Assembly (NCBI GenBank): GCA_020226215.1
Contig: CM035235.1
Span: 8,755,151 to 8,819,150 of the forward strand
Origin: Sindora glabra
Taxonomy: Eukaryota > Streptophyta > Magnoliopsida > Fabales > Fabaceae
Direction: 5' to 3'
DNA length: 64,000 nt
Shown: positions 12,741-24,419 of the stretch, piece by piece
Layout of the letters: each line of letters begins with the position of its first letter
Numbering within the stretch: position 1 is the first letter of the stretch
Translations under genes and position numbers: made by a program
Notes under the pieces: generated by a model
Seen by the model: the letters and a program-made list of their open reading frames with translations, nothing else
Database searches by the model: none
Told to the model about the DNA's origin: nothing

Positions 12741-13728
12741 CTTCAATGCTTTTGGGTTTTGATTAAAAAAATAGAAAAAATAATTTTTTAATTTATTTTT
12801 GAGTAAATTTTTATGCTTTTCATTAATTGAGAGTTTACAATTAACATAATTTAAAGGTAATCGAGTCTGATGATTTCATAACATGATTGAATGAATTATC
12901 TTACTTTTTGAAGTTAATTAGTATGGTAATGAATTTTGAATTCATAACATGCTTTGCCTTGTGACATTTTAAGTTTTTTAATAGAACATTTATGCTATGC
13001 TCTTTCCTTCTTATGTAATTTTTTTCCTTGAATTTGTTTCTTTATAAATTACTTTGATTCTTTTTTCAGATTATATTTGCACATGCATATATAAATATAT
13101 TAAAAGTATTTTTTTTAAGCTAGTATCAAATACCCACCCTTGAAATTTTACCTTTGATGAATCCCCTTAGCCTAATTGTTATTCTTCAATATTTAATTCA
13201 TTAATATATTTTTCAATAAAGAATAAATATATCTATCTAACCTTTACAATATGAGTTCTTGAATAAGAATGGAGAGGTGTGCGTGTAATATATGAGAAAA
13301 TTATGAAAAATCATCAATTTTAATTTCAATAATTGGTTAAAAAAAGAAATTCATCATAAAAAATGAAATAAAAAAATGAAAAGGAGAAAGAAAGAAAAAA
13401 TTGAATAAGACAAAATGAAATAGAAAAGAAAAGGAAAGAAGTTGATAAGTAGTTGAAATTAAATTAGGATGTTGTATTGGGTTTTGATTACTTATAAATT
13501 GTCCATATAATTATATTTATGTTTCAAATACTTTATTAATTTTTTTTTAGCTTTATACATTCATATCTTCAATTATTTTTTTGTTTCCCCTTGATCCCAT
13601 TATAATCTATAATAAAGTCCTTTGAAATTTTGTGAGGTTTGTTAATTTGATCTGTCTTTTTTTAATAAAGTTAATACGCTAATTAATTTTGAGTTAAAGG
13701 AAAAAAAATTTAATTTTAAAATTTTCAT
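12741..13728. other. AT-rich flank upstream of the trihelix gene
   Basis: No gene is visible. An A/G-rich run at about 13330-13440 and T runs are present. The left part may still belong to the gypsy relic's 3' end, and the right part to the upstream region of the trihelix gene. No TATA box could be assigned with confidence. Confidence 0.4.
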
Positions 13729-13803
13729 TTACGGGAGAGAAGAAGGGAAGAAAGCAAAACAGAAGTTATAATTTTTATAACTTTTATTCATATAATCGAC
13801 ATT

Positions 13804-14094
13804 TTGAAAATTGTCTTTCTCTTTGTTTCTATTATAACAAATTTCAGGATTTTGTTTTATATTTTTTCTATTTTCCCATTCGCCAAGCACAAGGTCAACC
13901 GGCCGGCACACTTCTCTAATGCTCATCGAGCCCACAAGTTCAAATCTTCGTCGCAGTTCCACAATTTTCTCATCCACAGCTCATCCATCAACTACCACTG
14001 CCACTGCCACTTCCACTGCTACCACAACAACCGCCGCCTCCCAATGCCAACCAAGCCCTATCCCCACTTTCACAATCAGATAAAACGAATTTGA
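13804..14094 (+). promoter_or_regulatory. Upstream open frame in the probable trihelix leader
   Basis: An ATG at 13804 opens a 96-codon frame that closes at 14094, 25 bases before the trihelix ATG. The predicted product (His-rich toward its end) has no recognisable domain. If transcription starts upstream of 13804, this frame would sit in the 5' leader and could limit translation. Where transcription starts cannot be seen, so its role is uncertain; it may be chance. Confidence 0.3.
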
Positions 14095-14119
14095 ATAATT
14101 CCAAGGAAGAAACTCGTCA

Positions 14120-14998
14120 ATGACCTCACCACCGTCGGCTAACCCCTTTTCCTCCGCCGCATCACCATCCAAGAAACCCCAGCCAATCCCATGGACTCAC
14201 GAAGAAACAGTGAATCTCATTCAAGCCTACCAAGAGAAATGGTACTCTCTGAAGCGGGGTCAGCTCAAGGCCAACCAGTGGGAGGAGGTGGCAGTTACCG
14301 TTGCGGCCCGATGCGGCTACGAATACAATGAACCTTCCAAGTCCGCCGTCCAGTGCCGTCACAAGATCGAGAAGCTCCGCAGACGCTACCGTTTGGAGAG
14401 GAACCGTCTTGCTGATTTCGGCGGCGCCGTCGCTTCTGATTGGCGGTACTTTGACCTAATGGACCGATTAGAACGTGGCCCTTTGCCTATTTCTGCTAGA
14501 CCCCTTGCTTCATCGATGCCACCACCCTTTAGTTATGATGAGGATGAAGATGAAGATGATGAAGATGAAGAAGATGATACCGAGAACTATAGAAGCTTAA
14601 AGATGATGGACAATATCGTGAGCCAGCGATCGAGAAAAAATTATGAACGAATTTCACAGTTTTCCGATGAGCCAGCTGCAAAAAGGCGGTGGATGTTGTC
14701 AGAAGAGGCAGATGATGATGACAACGCTGATGTTGATTATGATGAAGTGGAGGGCACAAAATTGGTGGACGAAAGAAGGTTAATTTCAGGGTTGGCCGCA
14801 GAGATAAAGAGTTTTGCAGAAAGGTTTATTGGAATGGAGAATCTGAAGATGGAGATGATGAAGGAAACTGAGAGGTGTAGATTGGAGATGGAGAATAGGC
14901 GAATTCAGATGATTGTCAGATCGCAACAGAGGATTGTTGATTCAATTGGGCGGGTGTTTGGGTCTTCAAAGAAGTTGAAGATAACTGAAGAAATTTAA
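14120..14998 (+). CDS. Trihelix (SIP1/ASIL-type) transcription factor
   Basis: A single-exon gene for a 292-residue nuclear DNA-binding protein. The trihelix (MYB/SANT-like) domain spans about residues 24-112: PWTHEETVNLI with W25, W41 and W54 as core tryptophans, the basic helix CRHKIEKLRRRYRLER (79-94), and DWRYFDLMD (107-115) as the extra helix after the domain. An acidic run lies near 140-153 and a second at about 198-210. The last 70 residues form a long charged helix (AAEIKSFAERF...MEMMKETERCRLEMENRR), the coiled coil typical of the SIP1/ASIL clade, whose members bind GT elements and often recruit or resemble repressors. The first ATG after the stop of the upstream frame was chosen; it gives a normal N terminus and family length. 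GC content is well above the flanks. The clade is firm; the exact orthologue is not assigned. Confidence 0.93.
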   Translation: MTSPPSANPFSSAASPSKKPQPIPWTHEETVNLIQAYQEKWYSLKRGQLKANQWEEVAVTVAARCGYEYNEPSKSAVQCRHKIEKLRRRYRLERNRLADFGGAVASDWRYFDLMDRLERGPLPISARPLASSMPPPFSYDEDEDEDDEDEEDDTENYRSLKMMDNIVSQRSRKNYERISQFSDEPAAKRRWMLSEEADDDDNADVDYDEVEGTKLVDERRLISGLAAEIKSFAERFIGMENLKMEMMKETERCRLEMENRRIQMIVRSQQRIVDSIGRVFGSSKKLKITEEI

Positions 14999-15250
14999 CG
15001 GTTTTCTCTTCTCTTTCTCTATTGTTATAATTCAGCCGTTAAAATTTGTCATTTCCATGTTATAGGGCTATTTGTGAACTTTTTGCTGGATTCTTGCTTG
15101 AAATGGACGATGTGATTCTTCAATCTGTATAATCTCTCAAATGCTTGAGCAGAAAAAATCTTTCTTACTCTATTAAGAGTTCTTTCAACTTATTAGAATT
15201 CAATTTGTCTGGAAAAAACCTGGAATGTTGTATTTGTACCTCTCAAACAA
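14999..15250 (+). other. Probable 3' UTR of the trihelix gene
   Basis: T-rich sequence follows the TAA stop, with several A/T-rich near-upstream elements such as TATAATCTC near 15128. No single poly(A) site can be picked. The extent is an estimate. Confidence 0.4.
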
Positions 15251-16719
15251 ATTTACATTTGCGTGGTTCACTAGACTGTACAATGTGAAGTATAATTAAG
15301 TACCTTCATGCTACAGATAACCATGATTAGTTTTCACAGGTACATATTAGTGCCGTACATACTTATATCCATGATAAAATTTAGAGTTCAGAGGTAAATT
15401 GGTCTTCCAAAGGACGCTATTAACAATTGGTTTGGTTGTTAGCGGTTCATATGCTTGTCTTGTGCTTAAACTAAAGCTGAAAAGCTAATCTGGACTTGTC
15501 TTACCACTTGAGAAAATGAAGGATTTTTTTTTTTACTTGTCCATATTTTGTCAGTGTTTTGCATGCATCATGCTGATTCTTGCAGTCGCAGTCCCAAGAA
15601 ATACTCACCAAAATTCTTTGTTAGAAGAAAAGTAATTCAGAGTATTTAAGAAACTGGTTTGAATCATGATGCTAAAAGTGAAGGCAGTGGTTTGAATCAT
15701 GATTTTTATTCTTCAGTGGGTTCAAATACGCAATCTGCCATAGTTGGTTTCAAATAAGACAAGTCCTTATCATTGCTGTGGAAGACAGAAAACTGGATTT
15801 TTTTTTTTTGGCTTGGATATTTAGAATAAGCTATTTATCCATTTTGAAGAGCTATGGATCCCCTAAAAGCATTGCATGGAGTCAGTGTAGAGAGTTATCC
15901 TGTGGTTTTGGTGGAAATTTTTTTTTTTTTCGGAGGATGTATTATCTAAGTTGTAACATAACTTGTATGGATACTTTCTGATCATGAAATTCTGGAATTC
16001 ATATTAATTCAACATTTTATCTGTGCTACTATGGCTACATGAGAGAAAATTACTGTGTGCACAAGTATGAGGAACAATGATGCATAGTATGTAGTACATC
16101 CAATCAATAATCTTGGTGAAGTTCATTTTGTTCTTGACATTTGGCTTCTTGAGCATGCATATGAATCTCTTTGCGGGACAATCATGGGAAGACAGTGATG
16201 TATTTGTTCTGGTTCTTCTATTCAGTTTTAGTAGGAAGTTATCTTCTTGTATGTATAAACAAAGAAGAAAATACGACTAAACATTTTCTGCGGTGAAAGA
16301 AACTCAGAATTCTGAGTGCTTTGACAATTAGCAATGAGTCAGTATTTAGAAGTGATATGAGTGTAATTTAATTTTGAAATTTTCGAAAAAAATCCAATTA
16401 TCCCAAGCAAGAGAAATCGAAAAAGTGGAAAACGCTTGGAAAATTTCCATCTGAATCACTTTTGGTAAAACATTTTTGATCGCTTTGTTTAGGAAACCTT
16501 CCCTCAAGGCATTAAATGGTCTATCAAAAACAGTAATTTGATCTGTGCACTATTTACTGTTATCCTTCATAAAATGTTATGACCGACATTGAAACAGTAA
16601 ATGAATATTCTTAAACCCATTTTGTTTGGTAAACTTGTTACTTGCTTTATCCTGTTAGTATAGATGTCATGGGTTTTTTAAAACAATCCAATTAATAATT
16701 GTCACTCCCTTGTAGTCCA
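15251..16719. other. Intergenic DNA, no gene seen
   Basis: The composition is less AT-rich than the retrotransposon areas, but no long frame or splice-consistent coding run is present. A short direct repeat, GGTTTGAATCATGAT, occurs at about 15656 and 15690. Confidence 0.5.
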
Positions 16720-17130
16720 TTTGGCGTTCTGGTACTGCGAATGCTGAATGGTATTTGTGTCAGTGGGCAGGAAGTCATCCAAGGCCGAGAAATTGAGAGT
16801 GGCTGGATCCATGCCGGTCTGCTATGTCTTTCTCTTCAGTGAAGACGGTTCAATCCGGCACCCGCGCATGAGTGCCCGTTGTTGCCAAGGAAGGAAGTGA
16901 GGTGCTTGTGAGCTGATCTTGACCATTTGACCGGTCACTGATTACTGTTTCATATGTCCCATCTGTGTGCTTGACTTGACTCCCCCATGTGATCGTACCT
17001 CTCTGCGGATGATAGTGCTGAGAGAACATCATTTGGGGAGTCACTGGCGGCTACTATGACTTGATTGTTGTGGCACAATGGGACGAGGTTGCTGTTTTGT
17101 TGGTAGCACATGTTGCTGCGGTGACCTTCC
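16720..17130 (-). pseudogene. Unidentified GC-rich, coding-like island
   Basis: This block has about even GC and AT in otherwise AT-rich DNA. The minus strand gives three coding-like runs that need frame changes to join: SPQQHVLPTKQQPRPIVPQQ (about 17125-17060), RGTITWGSQVKHTDGTYETV within a 64-residue run (16850-17044), and DPATLNFSALDDFLPTDTNT (about 16805-16740). The runs look like protein by composition and by the drop in stops, but I do not recognise a family. It could be a broken gene fragment, a diverged non-coding RNA or a captured segment. No function is proposed. Confidence 0.3.
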
Positions 17131-17246
17131 TCTTGTGCAAGAAACCTGGTGTTTATTATTCATATTGCTAGAATGTGTGATGGGACCTTTCTTGTGCAGG
17201 AAACCCTGATGTTTGTACATTCATATAGTTAAATTGCTTGAATGGG
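17131..17246 (+). repeat. Imperfect tandem duplication of about 60 bp
   Basis: TCTTGTGCAAGAAACCTGGT near 17131 is repeated as TCTTGTGCAGGAAACCCTGA near 17192. Both copies go on to TGTTT...ATTCATAT. It directly adjoins the GC-rich island. Confidence 0.6.
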
Positions 17247-18879
17247 AATTTACATTAAAGCAATATTTAAAAAATCAGATGAGTCTGCTCGGTTTAGCTG
17301 GAAAAATTATGAACCAATCATATGACTAGTTAACTCTTAAAATCAACCTTAAAAAAAACAAGTTAGGAGATTGATGAACTAGTAACAAGTCAGTCAAATT
17401 ATGTAAATTGATCACGCACGGTTTAACTAGTTAATTTTTTTAACAAAATTACTAATATGTAAAAGAATAATACTATTTTACTTGACATTAGATACATATT
17501 CAGAATTTAATGTCTCAAGAAATTATATCGTTTATACAGATGAAAGTCATAGGACAAGAAAATAGAGATTAATATCAGTTTTTTTATAATATTTTGAATT
17601 ATGAAGTTGTGAAAATATGAAATTATTTGATAATGCTTAAAATACATTTATACTTTAATATGAAAGTATCAAAACGGGTTGGTTTAAGATTAGTTTAATT
17701 TTATCTGACTTAAAATTGGTATAGTTTTATTTAGTCCAAGATTGGAATTGATATGAAAAATTATAAGGGTCTAAAATGAAAAGGAATTAAGACTACTAAA
17801 GGGTCTATCAAATTATTGAGCTTGGTAATATATAAAATTATTGAGTTTGGTGATGTATAATAGGATAAATTACTTTTGTTTGGATTAAATATACATGATT
17901 TCCCCCCTTTTTAAGAACATAAACCTTCCTTGAAAGCAGATAGTAATGACTAGTGTTAAATTTATATTCTTATGGACAAAATTGCGTTTGCTCATTTACT
18001 CAGGTACGATAGCAAAAGTCGTTCCTTCACTACCGTCGGTGATGTCAAGCTAAAATCTTCTTTCACCGTTGGTGGAGCCACCTTAGTCCTTGCTGAGAAA
18101 AGAGCAACAAATTCTTCCTTAATAAACCATAATTTAAATTCTTCCTTAGTGGTGGTGTTGTGCTAAAATCTTCTTTCAGTTCTATCACTAAGAGAAACAG
18201 CAATAAATTAATCTAAAATCATTTCAATCTAATGCACATCGTGAATCCATAATAAACAAAACCCATCAAATTGTAAAAGTTACAGACACAACAATCTGAA
18301 AATTGTAACTCAAATTGCAATAAACCCAAATTAGATTTTTTTTTTTTTGGGGGGGGGGGTCTACCGTTCAAATCTTCCAAAAACTGTTACGGCATAATTA
18401 AATTTAAAAATCATTCCAATAAAATCTAAAAGTCAAAAATATATAAATCTAAAATTTGAATCAATGAAAACTTAAATATCTCATCTTTGGTTATAATTTT
18501 TGTGTTTATTTCCATTTTAGAAGAGATTTTTTTTTCGGGGTGGTGGGGGAGCATAACAGAAAAAGAGACGAAAAGGAGAAGTTTGAACAAGGTATTTGTA
18601 TGGTGTTTGCCACAGTCCATGTCTTGATTCATCATCGGTACACGACATTTTTCGATTCACCATCAGAAGAAAAGATAGAAGGTCGAAGAAGAATGGCTCC
18701 AGCGGTGAGAATTGGGAAGGAAGAAAGGGTAAGTAATTATGTACTTAGGTTTCTTTCTCATATCTTTTAATTTAGATTTTATTCAATAATGTTCTAGTTT
18801 AAGAATAGTCAATATGAGTGAGAGTAGATTAATATCAAGAAAAAAAAATGATTTTCTTTAAAAAATATATTTAAATAAT
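17247..18879. other. AT-rich intergenic DNA
   Basis: No supported gene. Short frames at 17972-18166 and 18540-18770 have no domain, no homologue that I recognise and no splice context. A T(12)G(10) tract lies at about 18336-18358. Confidence 0.5.
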
Positions 18880-19137
18880 TTAAATGATAATTATCTTTTA
18901 ATACAGTAATGATAACTAATTATCAAAATTGATGTGCGTGCGAGTGTGCGTCTTCGGCCTCGTAATTTAAGTTGCGTTTATACAATAATTATATAATTAA
19001 AGCAATAATCATCATTTCTAGTGATTAATGATTAATAATTATTAACAATTACAAAGGTAATATATAAAAATAAAATAATTATGTTTATTCTTTATTTTTG
19101 TAATATGATTTTATTAATTATATAATATAAAAGTTAT
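18880..19137 (+). repeat. Direct repeat, copy 1
   Basis: About 250 AT-rich bases reappear, diverged, at 19508-19760 in the same order: an ATGATAATTATCTTTTAATA segment, a CTTGTAATTT / CTCGTAATTT segment, CATTTCTAGTRAYTAATGAT, and TTTGTAATATRATTTTATYA. It could be an old segmental duplication or the two ends of an unrecognised element. Confidence 0.55.
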
Positions 19138-19507
19138 GTGAAAAAAAATGATAAGATAAAATAACATATAACAATATTGTTATGATTCTTATTTACAAAG
19201 TTCAAGAGAAAATCACTTAGTTTAATAAAATGATTAATTATATGAATAATATTAAATTTTATATAATTTAAAATTTTAATTTCCAAATTTTTAAAGTTAG
19301 ATGGGATGGAGTTTAACCACAATGAAAAAGGTATTTTACATTTTTTCAAAAAAAATTGATCCATTCCAGAGCTTCAAATCACAGCATATGGCATTTTTCT
19401 TTTATTAGTAAAGGTGATGATCTTTTTATATAAAGATGATTAATATGGAAGAGAAAAGATAGATGTAAGAAGAAATTTGATTTTCCCTAGAAAAAAGGAT
19501 GCTCACG

Positions 19508-19760
19508 TTATTTAGATGATGATTATTATCTTTTTAATAAATGAATTAATTGTCATAAGTAACAAAAATCTATTTTTGTCATAGACTTGTAATTTGATTT
19601 ATGTTTATATAATAAATTATTACATAATTAAAATGATCATAACCATTTCTAGTAACTAATGATTATTTATTATTATAAAATAAATATATAATTTATTAAA
19701 ATAATTATATTTATTCTTAAGTTTGTAATATAATTTTATCAATTATCATATAATCATAAT
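19508..19760 (+). repeat. Direct repeat, copy 2
   Basis: This is the partner of 18880-19137, about 630 bases downstream. The sequence between them holds no coding frame with support. Confidence 0.55.
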
Positions 19761-22700
19761 TATTTTTAATAAATTGATGAGTTATAAAGAGTAGTATGAA
19801 AATTAAAACTTTTAAAATGATGACGATGTCATCAATTAATAGAATTTTTTAAGGAATCCTTAAGGGAAGCGGGAAACCGTCATGCGGGAAAAAAATATGA
19901 AGGATGAGATTCTATGATTTTGAAAAACGAGGGAAATCATGTATATTTAGATTAAATTTTAGGGGAGATGGAAATAATTTATTCAAAATAATCAATAATA
20001 ATATAAAATTAATTGATTAATATATATATGTATGGATGGATGTTCGGGTGAGTATATTAAAATTATATATATTAAAATAATATTGAATAACTTTTAATAT
20101 TAAAATTAAATTTATCTTTTGAAAAACACATTTATTAAAATATTAGACCTATTCTATATCTTGAAGAATATAATAATTTTTTGGGTACAACTGATAATTT
20201 TCTCTTAATTATCAATGAGTCTAGTTTCTATTTATTTACATTTATTTTAATGATATGCCAAATTTTGATATTTTAAAGTAGTGAAAAGCACAAATAATAC
20301 AATATCATATATTTTCTCTTCTAAGTTGTGATATATGAATCCTTTCAATATTTTCGACGGCATCAAAAAATGTACTTCTTCCTTGGCAAATGAATTTTGA
20401 ATGATAAATATCTATCAATAAATCATAAGAAATAAGAAATGATTATTTATTTAAATAATTGATATGATATAGAAGAAAGATAACAAAACTATTTGAGAAA
20501 AGATGGATCACCGAAAAAGATGAAAATTAATAATAGTGATATATCCATATATTATAAAGTTAATAAAATATTTACACTTATTTTATTTATAAATAGTAAA
20601 ATTTTTCTAGATTAAGTTCCATAATTTTTACCTCTATAATCGGGGAGTTTTCACACAAAAAAACTAACATATCTTGATTTATTTTCTTATAATTTTAATA
20701 TTAATTCTATTCAACATTAATACTAATAAAAATTTATAATTTCACCAAAGTTACATTTAATTTTTTCAATTTCAATATTTTATATTAAAACTGCAATTTA
20801 TAGGTTTATAAATATTTAAACAAGTTTTTTTAATATTATTAGAATTTTGGAATATGATTTTCTAGATGACCTCTTTATAACTTATTCTTTGTGGTTATTA
20901 AAATTTAAATATATTTTCATTTTAATCCAAAGAAAAATTTAATTTGAAATAATAATAAGGAAGTAAGAAGAAAAAATAAATTTTAATTAACTACTACTAA
21001 TATAAAATTAACATTTTAAATCGTAAAACCAACTTGATATTATTTGGTAAATATCGAATTGGTATTGAAACTAGGATTGGTAATATATCAACTCAACCTA
21101 ATCTTGACTTAGGAAAAAAAGTAATATAATCTAGAACTAAACGGGTATAGAATTTTTATCTATTAGGTTAGTATGGTAAAACTTAATTAATCCATTTTGA
21201 TTCATCTACTTTAATATATATAAATTCAATTTAATGATAATTTAATTATTTTCAATTATTAATATTAATATTTTTGCATATATTATAATTTCAATTTAAT
21301 CCCAATTTAATTTGGATTGAACCATTAAATCTTGAATTACACTAATTTTTTATTTAATAATTGATTTGATTTTTAAAGTATTGCATTCAAGATAGCTAGT
21401 GTTGGGGTGAGGTGGGGTGAGCACCAAGGATGCTTTGAGAAAAAAATAAAGAAGTAAATATTTTCTTTTATTGTATTTGATTGAATAAAAGAGTGAGAAG
21501 AAAAAAATAAAAAAAATTCTTTGATTAAATAAAAAAGTAAGAAAAAAATTATTAATGGAATTAAATGACACTAATATCCTTCAAATCATGTTTAATTAAA
21601 ATTTTTGCACTAGTCTGTCATTTAATTTATTCTTTATATTATAAACATTGTGACATGTTCGTTAGTAAAAATTAAATTATATTATTTTTTAGATAAATTA
21701 TATTTTTTAAAATTTAGAAGATAATAAAAAATAAAAAAATTCAAACTTTTATATTTAATCTCTAAATTTTGTTTAAACATTTTTTAATATCCTAACAAAA
21801 ATTTTCTTTTATATTTATATAAAAATCATTTCACATTAATACAAAAGTAACATTAAGTGATAATAGTTTTACGAGGTTAAGAAATTAATAAAAATTAAAT
21901 AAAATGATCAAAATTATATCAATTAAATTTTAGGAGATCAATATAAATTATTTTAAATTAGAATATCAAAATTATATAATTTATATTTTATAAAAATTAA
22001 AATTACATTTAAACTTTATTATTATAAATCTTTTATCAAAAAGTTTCCGGTGACCTTTTCTACCAAACCTCGAATTTTCATCTTTTCGAAGTACTTATTG
22101 TTACTCATAGGGTGAAATTGTAGGTATTAATTAGGTTTGAGACTAGCCGACTGTATGCAAGCTTTCTTTAAGCGAAGGTGAGGTTAACATTGTAAAATCA
22201 ATTTGTTATTTCCTTTTAAATCTCCTCCCCACTAGTGGAGAGAATGAAATTTTTCCAAAACTCACATAAAACTTCTTTACCATTTTCTATCTCCTCACCC
22301 ATCATCCAAACAGATGTAAATGTCTTTTTCTACTCTCTTTCTTTTCCCTCAAAAATTCTTCTCTCCCTTTTTTTTTTTTTTCTTCCTCCTTTCCCAAACA
22401 GTATGTAAGGCACATCTATCATAAGTAACTGAGTTGAGAATTTGAATTCTTGCCTGTTTAAAGAGTAAAATGATACGAAATACAGTTTTCAATAAAACAA
22501 TAAAAACTAAAAATTTCATAAATACAAATTAATTAAAAAATTTAAGTTTATAATTATTTACTTTCTCAATTGTTTTATTAACTCTTGCAAGGTTTACTTT
22601 ACCATTCTGAAGTACGCAAATAAGAAACTGACTTTCCATAGACGTGCACAGGCAGATCAGTACCGAAGTACTGTTCGTCAAGCGCACTTAACACGATTTA

Positions 22701-24252
22701 TCTAAATGTAATTAAGGCTCTCGTTGATATGTTTTCGTTTTATTTTTTTTTAAATTATTTTCAAATTTTTTTAGAAATATTTTCAAATTTGAAGAAAACA
22801 AAGAATAAATATTGTTTAGATAAATAAGTGAGAAAATATTTTACTTAATTATAAAATTGACATTCAAAATAAAAAAATAAGTTAAGAAAATATTAAAAAA
22901 ATTATTTTTAATATTTTCAAAAATATATTTTGAAAATAATTTATCAAATAAAAATTTTATTTTTAAAACTAAAAAATATTTTAAAAGACAGCAAGCATGC
23001 CCTAGAACTCTAAATTTCAAAACATAATTAGCAGGCGTGAATCCCCCTAACACATACGTTTTTTGGTCAAAGAGTTGGGGGAGGGGGATTGGGTTGGGTC
23101 GAATTGTTTTTATTTTTTCATTTTAATCTTTTTTTTTTGGGGGGGGGGTGGATTGGGTGAAGCGGGGCAGGGGGAATTGGGATGGTTGGGAATGAACCTC
23201 GCACCCTTTAATACCACTATTAAATATGACTTTTTATTTTGTTAAATTAAACGAAGTAACTTCTTTAAATAAAGATACCGAATCTAACATAAATGCCCCA
23301 TTGTTTAAAGGTTAATTTTTTTAACTAAGTTGAATTTATATTACTAATGTTGTTGTTATAATTTTATCTAATTTTGAATTAGATGCTTATATCTAAAAGT
23401 TTTAAACTAGATAATTATAATTGCATGTACTTAATTTAAAATTTTTGAAGTATAAATATTTAAAGAACAATTGAACAAAATTATCTATAAAATTAAAGAG
23501 TTAATTTTAGATATTTTTATTATATGAATTTATAATTTTTAATTTCATTTCAAATAAAAAATTTTCTCATTATACTTATATGTATATGAGTTTGACCTTC
23601 CACATCAATTTTCTAGTTTTGCCCTTGTTCCAAGGTACAATTTTCTTTTTATTGTATAGCATACAATACCTTCTAATAACTAAGAATGACAATCGAGTAG
23701 GGTAAAAGCAAATTAACCTTCTCTTACTTCGTATCTTATTATCAAGAAAAATATTATTTTATCCTATGATCCGTCCCTATGCCGAAAGGGCAACAGAGCT
23801 CTATAGGAACTTGCAAAAAATGATAAAAAAAGAAATTAAAAAATATAATTCTTGAAATTAAGAATAAAAAATTTATATATAATTATTAAGTAATTTCAAA
23901 CATTAATAAATAAGAAAAAAAAAGAAAAAAATTAGATTTAAATATTGCTAATCGTACATAACCAACAAAATATTATAAGTCTAAGGTCATATATAAGTGA
24001 TTTAAACAATTTGAAACTTAAAAAAAAAAAAAACACGATACATAGTTAACAAAATATTGTTGCTTTCTATTTTTATTATCTTAAGTGAAATTTTTAATGT
24101 TTTTTCACTTTTTTAAATAATTAAATTATTTAAATAACTAAGAAAATTATACATACATATATATAAGGTAAAAATATAATAATTTTATCATATCTAGGCT
24201 CCATAGGATAAGATAAAGTATTATTATTTCATCTCTATCATTAAAAACTTAT
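19761..24252. other. Long AT-rich intergenic stretch
   Basis: No gene was found on either strand. Short frames at 21350-21571, 22841-23053 and 23063-23245 are low-complexity and lack support. A T(8)G(9) tract lies at about 23131-23148. Around 22690-22990 an AT-rich block begins GGCTCTCGTTGATATG and ends CATGCCCT, weakly inverted, which may be a decayed miniature element. Confidence 0.5.
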
Positions 24253-24260
24253 CTTATACT

Positions 24261-24411
24261 CAACAGCGGAGTTAGGGGGTTAGGATGGGCCCCGGCCCCC
24301 CCTAAAGTAAAAAATTTTATATGAAATTAGTATTAAAAATTATACATGACCCCCCAACTTTTATGATATTGTATGTTTGGCCCCTCTCATAAAAAATTTT
24401 TGCTTCCGCTG
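24261..24411. mobile_element. hAT-like miniature element
   Basis: A short element of about 150 bases is flanked by a perfect 8-base direct repeat, CTTATACT, at 24253-24260 and 24412-24419. Near its left end is CAGCGGAG; its right end, read on the other strand, is CAGCGGAA. The inside has characteristic C/G runs (GGGGCCCC-like and GACCCCCC). Eight-base target duplications and CAG-type ends are hallmarks of hAT transposons. There is no coding capacity, so it would be non-autonomous. Three extra bases (CAA) separate the left duplication from the inverted end. Confidence 0.6.
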
Positions 24412-24419
24412 CTTATACT

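Noticed and set aside
15656..15735. tRNA-like GGTTCAAAT / GGTTTGAATC boxes
   Set aside because: No matching A box, anticodon stem or acceptor pairing could be built around them.
18540..18770. 76-codon plus frame
   Set aside because: No recognisable domain and no neighbouring exons; it begins beside a G-rich low-complexity run.
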